DNA from: Thermaurantimonas aggregans
GTDB lineage: Bacteria; Bacteroidota; Bacteroidia; Flavobacteriales; Schleiferiaceae
NCBI RefSeq assembly: GCF_003851885.1
Contig: NZ_BHZE01000010.1
Span: 44,065 to 108,064 of the forward strand
DNA length: 64,000 bases
Direction of reading: 5' to 3'
Below the pieces are notes generated by a model that saw only the letters and a program-made list of their open reading frames with translations, ran no database searches and had not been told where the DNA came from. Position 1 is the first letter of the stretch. Each line of letters starts with the position of its first letter. Shown piece by piece: positions 35,742-44,504 of this stretch. The position numbers and the translations under genes were made by a program.

Positions 35742-36639
35742 TTAGTTTAAAAGGTCTGTTTAATAACGCTTTTATAGATTTAGCAAGGTATTTAATTCTT
35801 AGGAAATTCGTTATTTTCCATGGGTTATTATCTTTTTCAAAATCCTCCCCAAGATTGAGAACATTGGAATAAAAATCAGAGGCAGTTATACCCCATTTTA
35901 AAAGGAAAAGATCTTTACCATTATTTTTTTTGACTCGTTTTGTAGATTTTGTTCCAAAATGATAGACTAAAGATTTTCCACAACCTATAAAATGTCGAAC
36001 GCCCAAAAGGTAAAGCTTAAGAGAAAAATCAGGATCTGAATAAAATCCAGGAGAGTATTCAATACCAAAGCCACCAACAATATCCCAAACATCCTTGTGT
36101 ACAACAAATGGTGGCCAAGAAGCTCCTTTCCAATTATTTCTAGAAATCTTTTTTACAAATCTGACAGCAGATTTTTCATCAAATGATTTGTAATCAGTAC
36201 CAAAATTTTGAACGATTACGCAAGGATTATTTGTTTCATAAGGTTCAATCATCGTAGAGGAAATCATAAACAATTTTGAGTCGCACTTTCTAATTTCTTC
36301 CATCAATTGAATATCCCAACCCGGTAATGGTACCATATCATCATTCATGTAAACTACATAATCTGATATTGCTAAGGATCGAGCGGCATTAACAGCTAAA
36401 CATACTCCGACGTTTTTCTCAAAGTGCACATAACTTATCTGTTTTTTTTCTGCGAATACTAATGTCCCATCCTTTCCTTCATTAATGGCTAATATGATTT
36501 GATGTTTTAACGAGGAATATTTAGATATACCATCAATACAAAGCTGTAAATATTGAAGATTATTCCATGTAGGGATTAAAATTGAAAACCCGTCAATAGG
36601 TCCAACTATTGAAGTACTTTTTTTTGATTTAAAAATCAT
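35734..36639 (-). CDS. Family 2 glycosyltransferase
   Basis: A 301-residue GT2 enzyme that transfers a sugar from a nucleotide donor, probably for surface glycan. The GT-A fold is seen in 'FSILIPTWNNLQYLQLCIDG', 'YVHFEKNVGVCLAVNAAR' and the metal-binding acidic motif 'VVYMNDDMVPLPGWD'. 'WPPFVVHKDVWDIVGGFGIE' and 'YSDPDFSLKLYLLGVRHF' supply the acceptor loop and the catalytic acidic ED/DP-type motif. The C-terminal 60 residues are basic without membrane helices. No glycan cluster surrounds it. It follows the giant cargo gene, separated by a strong terminator. Confidence 0.9.
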   Translation of the reverse strand: MIFKSKKSTSIVGPIDGFSILIPTWNNLQYLQLCIDGISKYSSLKHQIILAINEGKDGTLVFAEKKQISYVHFEKNVGVCLAVNAARSLAISDYVVYMNDDMVPLPGWDIQLMEEIRKCDSKLFMISSTMIEPYETNNPCVIVQNFGTDYKSFDEKSAVRFVKKISRNNWKGASWPPFVVHKDVWDIVGGFGIEYSPGFYSDPDFSLKLYLLGVRHFIGCGKSLVYHFGTKSTKRVKKNNGKDLFLLKWGITASDFYSNVLNLGEDFEKDNNPWKITNFLRIKYLAKSIKALLNRPFKLIK

Positions 36640-36647
36640 ATAAAAAA

Positions 36648-36679
36648 AAACTGCCCAAAGCTAATACTCTGGGCAGTTT
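36648..36679 (-). terminator. Terminator after the giant T9SS cargo gene
   Basis: A perfect 10-bp stem (AAACTGCCCA at 36648-36657 with TGGGCAGTTT at 36670-36679) and 12-base loop. On the minus strand it is followed directly by a run of T. It lies between the cargo gene stop and the glycosyltransferase start. Confidence 0.9.
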
Positions 36680-36698
36680 AGTTTGATGTTTAACAACC

Positions 36699-39600
36699 TT
36701 ATTTGTTCAATACAACGGGTTTCACTACAGTACCCTCGTTGCTGGTAATTCGAATTTGATAAGAGCCTGCCGCGAATTTGCTCAGATCAAGGACCTCTTG
36801 GGAAGCTACATTATCCAGCTTTCTTCTTAGAACAAGCTTTCCGGATATGTCAACGACAGAAATCTCCGCATTTGTAAGTATCTCAATACCCTTGAGAGTA
36901 ACTATTCCATTGGTTGGGTTAGGATACAGGGTTATTGCATTTAGGAGATTTTCGTTGAGATTAATCCCCTGGATTGTTATTGTAGAAGTGGTGGAGTCAC
37001 TTCCGCAAGCATTGGTTACTACCAGTTTAACGGTGTAAGTACCATTCGCTGTGTATGTAGCAGTTGGATTTACGCCAGTACCTTGAGTACCATTACCAAA
37101 ATCCCAGTTGTAAGAGACAGCATTTTGTGAGGTTGAAGCGTCAAATGTAACGGTGGCATTTGTTGCGGTAATAGTTGGAGTACCAGCGGTGAAGGCAGCC
37201 ACAGGGTTAGGATCTGTTGTAAAGCCAACTTTTGGAGCTGGACTACTCAATCCAGAGGCGCATGAGTCAGTTACAATCACTTCGTAACCTGTACCTGGAG
37301 TTAAACCTGTAATGGTAAAGGTATTTGCAGTGATACCAGAAACCACAGTGCCAGAGCCTGGAGTAAATCCGGTTGGACCGTACTCAATCTTACTTGAGAG
37401 CTTACCTGTACCTGAAGTCCATGTAACAGTAGCAGAATTACATGCAGGAGTTACATTAACTGCAGAGGGTGTAGTACAGGGTATGGCACCAATTAAAGTG
37501 ATGTTGAACGGCTGATTAGCAAATCTGTTAAGTGTACCAGAAGTAGCTCTAACAGTCCACTTTACATCAGCAGGTGTACCAGGAGGCACGTTATTGGCTG
37601 CTAGAAGAGCATTGATCTGAGCATTGGTAAGGATTAAGAAAGTATCCAAACCATTGTTGTTAGATGGGAAAGTGGCGATAGGATTTGTGAAATTACCAGT
37701 CGGAACATCTACCATCCATTCGTAAGTAACTGCTGGTGCAGTTCCAATTGCACGTTGAGACTTTTGCCATGTGATGGTAACAGATCCCGGACCAACTGCA
37801 TTGTAAGTTGAGTTATTCGCTGGGGTTGCAAGTGAAAATGGTGTAAGTGAATCAGGAGCATTGAGGATTGCCTCAATCATTAACCTGAAGTTATTAACAG
37901 TGGTCAAACCGCTGCCATTGAGAGCTGCTGAATAGTAGGCATTTGGTCTGGTAGGATTCTCATTTTGAAATGCCAATGGGAAGTATCCTTGAGAACCAAC
38001 AGTTTGAGCAATACCTACATAGAAGTCTTCGTTTGTGAAAGTGAATGGAGTTGGGAAGTTGAAAGTCTTGTATGAAGAAGTATCAGCAGCAGTGATCACA
38101 TAGTTCGGGCCTTGAGCAACTATCACAGTATCTTTTAAGAGTACAGGATAGATGGTCTGACCAATAGCTGCTGCATTGTTGCTTAATCTCACACGAACTC
38201 CAGACACTGAACGTGTTCCATTTACAGAATATCTTGTAAGCAACAATCCACTACCAGTATTGAAACCAACACCACTTAAACCTGTCACTGTAGTATCAGC
38301 GTAGCTGAAGCGATCGGTGGTCAAATCTTGTACATAAGACCGCTGATTGTTTGAAGGAACATCATCAGAGGGTACAGATACAGTAAGTGTACTGAATCCT
38401 AAGTTATTGTTAGGATAGCTGAAGGACACAACTGTGGATTGACCGCTTTGAAGATTAACACCAGCAGTGATAGTAGCCGTATTGGCGCCTGTTACTGTGA
38501 GCGTCACATTTTTGTTTTGCGGCAGATAACCGTTGTTAACAATCACGGCTTGAACGGTCTCAGGCTTACCCCAAGGAGTGGCGTTTTTACCAAGAGCCCA
38601 AATGGCACGTACTTCTAGATCGTTTGGTTTTTTATCTACAGCCCAACGAATTTCAGGTCTGAAGGCAGTTGAACCAAGTGTAGTAGGTGCTGGCGGGTTA
38701 GTAGCTTGGGCTGAAACAAGTGAGCTCGGTATAGTATTATTAGATAAATAGGTAAAAGGAGTGGGAGCCGGAGCTGAAAGCATCTGCCAATCGTATGCTA
38801 AATAGAGGTTTTGACCGGTGTAAACAAAATTGCTATTATTGCTAAATAGAATATCAAACAAGGTCTGATTAGCAGGAATTACAAGCGTATCGTCGTACAC
38901 TAATGTCATACCGGTCAATATACCTGACCAAGCTGTTCCTTTGTTATAGTTAACGTCGGTAGTGTTTTGGACATACACTTTAAATAGACCAGTTACCGAA
39001 GCTGAAGTAGGAGTGGATAGAGTAAAGCCCATTCCTCTCAATATAGTGTTGGAGTCAATACCAGCATTGAGGAATTCATTCTGACGAATGATCATGGCTG
39101 CTCGCATGTAATTGTGCGTAGCAGTACCGTTTGGAGCACGCAATTGCGTAGTTGCACCATTGTTCTGTGGTGCAGCGAGGAAGTTTGGTGTAGCTACGCC
39201 TAGTCTTACGAGTCTAATAAAGAAGGGCTTAGTCGCAAAAACAGTATCATTTCCAGCTACAGCTCGTACTGTCCATTCTAAATTAGCAGTATCACCAATT
39301 GCAACTCCATTAGCAGCTAATAGAGCATCTACTTGAGCAATAGTTAAAGTAAGAGTCGTATCAGCTCCATTATTATTTGATAAGATGGAAGCTATCGGAT
39401 TATTGAAAGTTCCTGCAAGTGTTTTTAGCAACCAACTGTAACTGGGGTTCGTTAATGACCCTGCTTTCTGCCATGTAATATTTATAGGTAACTGTGCAGG
39501 ACCAGCAACCAAGACAGTCGCACTGTCTGCTGGTGATAGTAGAGCAAAACCAGCAGGTGGAGCAGGTTCAATCTTTACGTTATCGATATATAGGTTATTT

Positions 39601-42600
39601 CCAAATGCTGATATAGCTGTGAACTTCAACTTATTTGTACCTGCAGGCAATGCTATGGTATAAGTACCCCATTGTGAAGCTGTAGGTGTAAAAGATGAAG
39701 ATATAGGCGGAGCAGTCACAAGTGGTCCATTCACACCACCGGCCAGTGAAACTAATGTAGTGTAGGTAGCACCACCGTCAGTAGAATAACTGATTTTCAA
39801 ACTATCAACTTCATTAATATACGTTGCGTAAGCATGATCAAATTTTAATTGATAGTTGGAAGGTACTGACTGAAACTGTGGTGAAATAGCGTCATATGAT
39901 CCACCTGATATATTATAAAAAGGAAATCTAATTGAATTACCAGGCTGACCATAACCACCAACATTTACTAATTGAAACTGAGGTGCCGCAGTCCAACAAG
40001 ACAATGAAGTAGAAGCTGAATCAAATGTTTCTGTGAATGGAATATTTTGGATTGCGCATAGTGTTGTAGCCGATACAGGACCTGCTTGATTAGCAGAAGA
40101 ATCCGTACCACACAATGTTCTGACATAGAACTGGTATGTAGTCTGTGGAGTCAAACCTGTAATAACAGTATTTGTACCTGTCACTGTTGTGGTTTGACCA
40201 GTACCGGGGGTAAATCCTGTAACACCATATTCTACCTTATAGCCAGTAGCACCTGTTGCAGCATTCCAGCTCAACGCAACAGAGTTAGCTGTAATTGTAC
40301 CAACAGTTAAGCCTGTTACTGTAGGACATGTTGGAGCGGGCTGATAATAAACTATAAGCCTCCAGGAATTATTAGGTACGTATTGATAAACAGTATCACA
40401 AGTTGCCAAACCTGTTCCAGAACCTCCCCAGGTTCTTATAGCGTGAAGTTGAAACGTAACTGTTCCAGAGGCTCCATTGGCGAATGAAAGGTTAGTTCTG
40501 TTATATGTATGTGTACCACCACTTGTAACAGCTGGGCCAAGTACCATTGACTCTCCAGCATTTAATGTGGGGCTAAACAATCTACTTCTTTGTTCGCTGA
40601 GCCAACCACCACCCTGAGCTACCATAGTGTATTGAACATCAATACCTGCGATGATATTGCCAGCAGGAATGGTAATCTGCATTACTCCAGGACAAGCTGA
40701 AGTATCATTAGGTCCGGGGCTTGCATTTAGCATTGTGTTAATTGCGCCAGCAGAATAGGTCTGACATACTGCATTAGCAGGACATTGGAACAATGTAGTA
40801 AAGTCAACAGGCCCGGCCCAAGCACTTGAGTTTGTATCACAAAGTGAACGAACATAAACTTGATACGTCGTAGAAGGTAGTAAGCCAGTTATGGTGAATG
40901 GATTTGAGGATGTAGTCACTGTGGTTCCCGTTCCAGAAGCCGAACCCGTAACAATGATCATATCAAATCTCCATGTACCAGTTGGGCCGTAAGTAGAAGT
41001 GCTATTAGAAGCTTCATATGTATTTCCGGTGCCTGCAAATGCAGAAACAATTCTGAATCCAACATTCGGATTGTTGTTTAAAGCAGATACTGATGAGAAA
41101 TTTACAGTCCGTTTATTATACCACGTATCTCCTGCTGGCGCTGTAAAAGTCTGAAAGTCAACCCAGGTCGGATTGCTTGCGGTTACATCTGTAGTGTATT
41201 GCACTACTACGGTATTTGCTGAAGTATTGGAATGTCTTTGATCAAACTGTAAGACTATATTAGAAAGTCCAACTGTAGAAACATTTATTTGAATGCCAGC
41301 TGTTTTATTTCCAGTGCCTTGAACTGGGAAATTCGACACATTCCATCCATAATTGGGTGGAACAGTAGTAACCGGGTCCGAACTTCCACCTCCTACCAGT
41401 CCTGAAGCGAAGGAAGCTGTAGTACCGCCTACGAGAGAGGCTGTACCAGAACCTTGTGCGGGTGATGGACTAGTAGTTCCACCAGGTATTGTAGTCGTAG
41501 AAGCACCGTTGAAATTCCATAATGCTATGGTAGTTGGATTGGAACCGGGAGTAAAGCCGATAGGTCCCCAGCTTACTTGAAACAATGTATCATTAGGTGA
41601 GTTCGCACCGGGAGTCCAACCTACAGATGCTGAGTTCGATGTGATGTTTGATACAGTGATATTAGAGGGCGGGAAGCACGGTTGTGTAGGAGTAAACTCA
41701 TAGCAACCGATATCTGGGGTGGTTGCATTTCTCGGAGCTCCAGTAATGTCATTTGTAACAGTAGAAATTGGAGTACCTACGTTATTAAGTGCTGGATTGG
41801 TAGGAATTAGTACAAGGTTGCTGTTAAAAAGCGGATTAGCTGAAATTGAGTTTGTATCCTTATTGCTAAAAGATTGAAAGTCTGAAAGTGTAGTATAATT
41901 ACCCACATTAGCTGTTGTGCCGACCTTAGCTACGAAACCATTTGTAGCTGGTGGGAACAAGTTGTTGTGGTTAGAGAAAAGGTTAGAGGCAAAATTGTAA
42001 CCTGAGGGGAACCACATTGCAATAAACTCTTTGGCTCCAGTGGCGTTAGATGAGTGTTGATTAACGAAATTGTTATTCTTGACATCAACAACAGTAGAAG
42101 ATGAAACAACTAACAAACAGGCACTTACAGCTGTAGTTTGGTTTGTATTATCGTAGTTTCCAGTAAGGTTTACGGAATTAAAATATACTTTATGGTTTGT
42201 TCCAACATTAAAGCGAATTCCAAATGCATTAAATGTTGTTCCTATAAAATAATTAACAGTCCGAACGTTCGTAATTTCATTATTAATTACCTCGTGATCA
42301 TTTCCAGCTTCACAGTTTATACCATATGCGCCCCAACCTCCAGTATTTAAATTTTGTACAGTTTTAATGGAGTTTCTATAAATACGGCAGTTACTTGTAC
42401 CGGTACCTACGAAAATACCGGCAATATTGATACCTAAGTAGCTAATGATGTTATTGACCTTATTATCGGTTATGAGTGGAGAAGAAGCGTTTAAAACCCA
42501 AATTCCTCTAAATCCAATTAGACGGTTTGAGTCTACTGGGTTTTCAACCCCGATTGTGTTGTTAACAATTTCTAGACCCGTAGAAGGAAGGGTACCAGCT

Positions 42601-44399
42601 GAAGGATTAACATTAACTCCTACGTAAAATCCTTCAATTATATTATTTAAAATCTGAACATTGTTAGCACCTGGGAAGGCTGCCTGTGTTTGAACTTGAA
42701 TACCACTAGTACTTGTCGTTAAACCCAAAGTAGGTCCACCGATCAAATGGCAGTTTCTTACTGTAACCTGATTTAATCCTGCCGCTGAAGGAACAGACAC
42801 CAGCACACCAGCCGATGTCTGGGTGCTGTTATTTCGTATAATCAGGTTATTACCAGCTCCGTTAATTCGTCCATCAATTGTTACTCTGCTGGCAGTAATA
42901 ACAATAACTCCTGTATTATTAATTGTACCTTCAATTGTACGAACACCACCACTTGGAGCTATGGTAAGTGTATAATTACCAGCACCTATCTCTGGCCAAG
43001 TATTTATTTGTACAGGCGCAGTTAATGTTTGATCCGAAATGATATTTAATGTTACATTTCCAGATAATCCTACAGAGTTAACAGCAGAAATAGCATCGGC
43101 AAGGGTAGCAAATTGACCTGATGTACCAACCGTGTAAGTACCTGATAGAGGTGCTTGTATTAACCTGTTACCAGCTGGAGCAACTGGGCTGGGCGTTTGT
43201 GGGTTACCACCAACTACTACTGATGAAATTTCACCATCTATTACATTGTTCACTTGGGCAGTTGGACTAACATCGTATGTAAGCCAGAAATAGTTTGATC
43301 CATGAAAGAGCTGAATGGGTGTTGATGGAGTAAAGACCATATTCGTAGATGGTGTAGCTATGGTAGAACCAACTTGAAAAGTTGTTGAGAAGTTTGGATT
43401 AGTTCCAGTGAAATAAATTCTCGCATTTGAAATATCAGAAAGTGAAGTTGTACCATTAGCAGAAGCGGTAATGCTTGAAACGGTTAAAGGGTTATTCAAA
43501 CCACTAGTAGTTACAGTAAGTCGGATTACTGGTTGATTTGAAGCACCTTGAGCTACAGGGTTTGTGACCTGAGCATTAGCTGCAGAAGTAAAAGTTTGAT
43601 TTACAAAGGGTGCAGGAGAGAAAAGATATACTCTTCTTGTTGTTGGTGTTCCACCACCAGCGAGTGCAGCAATAGGACCAAGTGTACTAAAAGCATTATT
43701 GTGGTTGGTAGTAGTAGAAGCTGTGTGATCTGTGAAGTTAACTACATAATAATTACCAGCAGTAGAATTATTTGAAAAACCAGATTTTGCGGCAGTTAAT
43801 GAACCGGCTCCTAATGAAATAGGACCAAGTACAAATTCCATCAAATTAGAACCTTCATAAAAACGAGCTTGCCATGTTCCATCGGCTGTTGTTGATGTGT
43901 TGTTTATAGTAACACCGGTCCATTGAATTACAAAGCATCTGTTAGGGGCTGTTCCTACTACTTTAGATGATATGGAACCAGTAGAGTGTAAGCCACCATT
44001 ATTAAGACCAGTAACAAATGCACCTACTCTAATACCAGTACCACCACCGATATTATTTCCTGATATTGCATTAAAATTGAGACCTATAATTCCATTAGTT
44101 GCCACAGAAAAGTTGGTGACAACCTGACCAAGAATTTCAAATGGTATAGGAAAAGGTATTCCAACTGCATTACTTCCTGTACCGGTAGCAGGAGCTGGAC
44201 CCGCAATGTGCACGGTTACACCGGTAGTCATATCGATTACATTGTTATTTCTATCTAAACCAAGATTACCAGAAGTATTGGTCTGATAAAAATACCCAGC
44301 TGCAGTTGTGGGTGTCGTTTGCGCAAGTAATGAAACCTGCCAAACAACAACACTCATTAAAAATGCTAAAGCACTCTTAATCAAGTAATTCTTCGCCAT
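36699..44399 (-). CDS. Giant multidomain T9SS cargo protein
   Basis: A 2566-residue secreted protein with signal peptide (to about 27, 'SLLAQ'). Order seen: an N-terminal beta domain (30-250, 'VGTAPNRCFVIQWTG'); a BNR-associated-type domain (to about 410, 'HGSNYFWLTYDVSPTAQVNN'); a right-handed beta-helix (about 420-890, many 'NNTI/NNxI' turns); an FN3 domain interrupted by a nested 'IALWNFNG' domain (about 900-1200); a CPGVM/SEQRS domain; another FN3; a MAM/anchor-J-like domain ('IPFTETFDSAST'); two copies of a SusE/F-like module; FN3; PKD ('YNWDFGNGTQG'); and a C-terminal sorting domain ('TLYPNPTNGIVTLKG' to 'VLNK'). Probably a surface adhesin or glycan-binding protein. No catalytic motif was recognised. 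Confidence 0.9.
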   Translation of the reverse strand: MAKNYLIKSALAFLMSVVVWQVSLLAQTTPTTAAGYFYQTNTSGNLGLDRNNNVIDMTTGVTVHIAGPAPATGTGSNAVGIPFPIPFEILGQVVTNFSVATNGIIGLNFNAISGNNIGGGTGIRVGAFVTGLNNGGLHSTGSISSKVVGTAPNRCFVIQWTGVTINNTSTTADGTWQARFYEGSNLMEFVLGPISLGAGSLTAAKSGFSNNSTAGNYYVVNFTDHTASTTTNHNNAFSTLGPIAALAGGGTPTTRRVYLFSPAPFVNQTFTSAANAQVTNPVAQGASNQPVIRLTVTTSGLNNPLTVSSITASANGTTSLSDISNARIYFTGTNPNFSTTFQVGSTIATPSTNMVFTPSTPIQLFHGSNYFWLTYDVSPTAQVNNVIDGEISSVVVGGNPQTPSPVAPAGNRLIQAPLSGTYTVGTSGQFATLADAISAVNSVGLSGNVTLNIISDQTLTAPVQINTWPEIGAGNYTLTIAPSGGVRTIEGTINNTGVIVITASRVTIDGRINGAGNNLIIRNNSTQTSAGVLVSVPSAAGLNQVTVRNCHLIGGPTLGLTTSTSGIQVQTQAAFPGANNVQILNNIIEGFYVGVNVNPSAGTLPSTGLEIVNNTIGVENPVDSNRLIGFRGIWVLNASSPLITDNKVNNIISYLGINIAGIFVGTGTSNCRIYRNSIKTVQNLNTGGWGAYGINCEAGNDHEVINNEITNVRTVNYFIGTTFNAFGIRFNVGTNHKVYFNSVNLTGNYDNTNQTTAVSACLLVVSSSTVVDVKNNNFVNQHSSNATGAKEFIAMWFPSGYNFASNLFSNHNNLFPPATNGFVAKVGTTANVGNYTTLSDFQSFSNKDTNSISANPLFNSNLVLIPTNPALNNVGTPISTVTNDITGAPRNATTPDIGCYEFTPTQPCFPPSNITVSNITSNSASVGWTPGANSPNDTLFQVSWGPIGFTPGSNPTTIALWNFNGASTTTIPGGTTSPSPAQGSGTASLVGGTTASFASGLVGGGSSDPVTTVPPNYGWNVSNFPVQGTGNKTAGIQINVSTVGLSNIVLQFDQRHSNTSANTVVVQYTTDVTASNPTWVDFQTFTAPAGDTWYNKRTVNFSSVSALNNNPNVGFRIVSAFAGTGNTYEASNSTSTYGPTGTWRFDMIIVTGSASGTGTTVTTSSNPFTITGLLPSTTYQVYVRSLCDTNSSAWAGPVDFTTLFQCPANAVCQTYSAGAINTMLNASPGPNDTSACPGVMQITIPAGNIIAGIDVQYTMVAQGGGWLSEQRSRLFSPTLNAGESMVLGPAVTSGGTHTYNRTNLSFANGASGTVTFQLHAIRTWGGSGTGLATCDTVYQYVPNNSWRLIVYYQPAPTCPTVTGLTVGTITANSVALSWNAATGATGYKVEYGVTGFTPGTGQTTTVTGTNTVITGLTPQTTYQFYVRTLCGTDSSANQAGPVSATTLCAIQNIPFTETFDSASTSLSCWTAAPQFQLVNVGGYGQPGNSIRFPFYNISGGSYDAISPQFQSVPSNYQLKFDHAYATYINEVDSLKISYSTDGGATYTTLVSLAGGVNGPLVTAPPISSSFTPTASQWGTYTIALPAGTNKLKFTAISAFGNNLYIDNVKIEPAPPAGFALLSPADSATVLVAGPAQLPINITWQKAGSLTNPSYSWLLKTLAGTFNNPIASILSNNNGADTTLTLTIAQVDALLAANGVAIGDTANLEWTVRAVAGNDTVFATKPFFIRLVRLGVATPNFLAAPQNNGATTQLRAPNGTATHNYMRAAMIIRQNEFLNAGIDSNTILRGMGFTLSTPTSASVTGLFKVYVQNTTDVNYNKGTAWSGILTGMTLVYDDTLVIPANQTLFDILFSNNSNFVYTGQNLYLAYDWQMLSAPAPTPFTYLSNNTIPSSLVSAQATNPPAPTTLGSTAFRPEIRWAVDKKPNDLEVRAIWALGKNATPWGKPETVQAVIVNNGYLPQNKNVTLTVTGANTATITAGVNLQSGQSTVVSFSYPNNNLGFSTLTVSVPSDDVPSNNQRSYVQDLTTDRFSYADTTVTGLSGVGFNTGSGLLLTRYSVNGTRSVSGVRVRLSNNAAAIGQTIYPVLLKDTVIVAQGPNYVITAADTSSYKTFNFPTPFTFTNEDFYVGIAQTVGSQGYFPLAFQNENPTRPNAYYSAALNGSGLTTVNNFRLMIEAILNAPDSLTPFSLATPANNSTYNAVGPGSVTITWQKSQRAIGTAPAVTYEWMVDVPTGNFTNPIATFPSNNNGLDTFLILTNAQINALLAANNVPPGTPADVKWTVRATSGTLNRFANQPFNITLIGAIPCTTPSAVNVTPACNSATVTWTSGTGKLSSKIEYGPTGFTPGSGTVVSGITANTFTITGLTPGTGYEVIVTDSCASGLSSPAPKVGFTTDPNPVAAFTAGTPTITATNATVTFDASTSQNAVSYNWDFGNGTQGTGVNPTATYTANGTYTVKLVVTNACGSDSTTSTITIQGINLNENLLNAITLYPNPTNGIVTLKGIEILTNAEISVVDISGKLVLRRKLDNVASQEVLDLSKFAAGSYQIRITSNEGTVVKPVVLNK

Positions 44400-44422
44400 A
44401 AGTGAGTTTTTTAGAGTTCTTA

Positions 44423-44451
44423 CAAATATATTTAGCTTTTAAATAGCTAAA
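44423..44451 (-). promoter_or_regulatory. Promoter and inverted repeat before the giant cargo gene
   Basis: The minus-strand -7 box TATATTTG occupies 44423-44430, 23 bases before the start codon. Immediately upstream is an inverted repeat, TTTAGCT (44431-44437) and AGCTAAA (44445-44451), filling the usual spacer. No -33 TTG is visible. The repeat could be an operator, or the end of the GH31 transcript. Confidence 0.45.
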
Positions 44452-44504
44452 ATTTTTTTAAAAAAATTTTTAATGCTCTTGAAATTTTAAATCGAAAACG
44501 TCCT

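Noticed and set aside
42400..43100. Many short repeated motifs that could suggest a CRISPR-like or tandem DNA array
   Set aside because: They are codons of a beta-helix protein with irregular turn repeats; there are no constant repeats with unique spacers.
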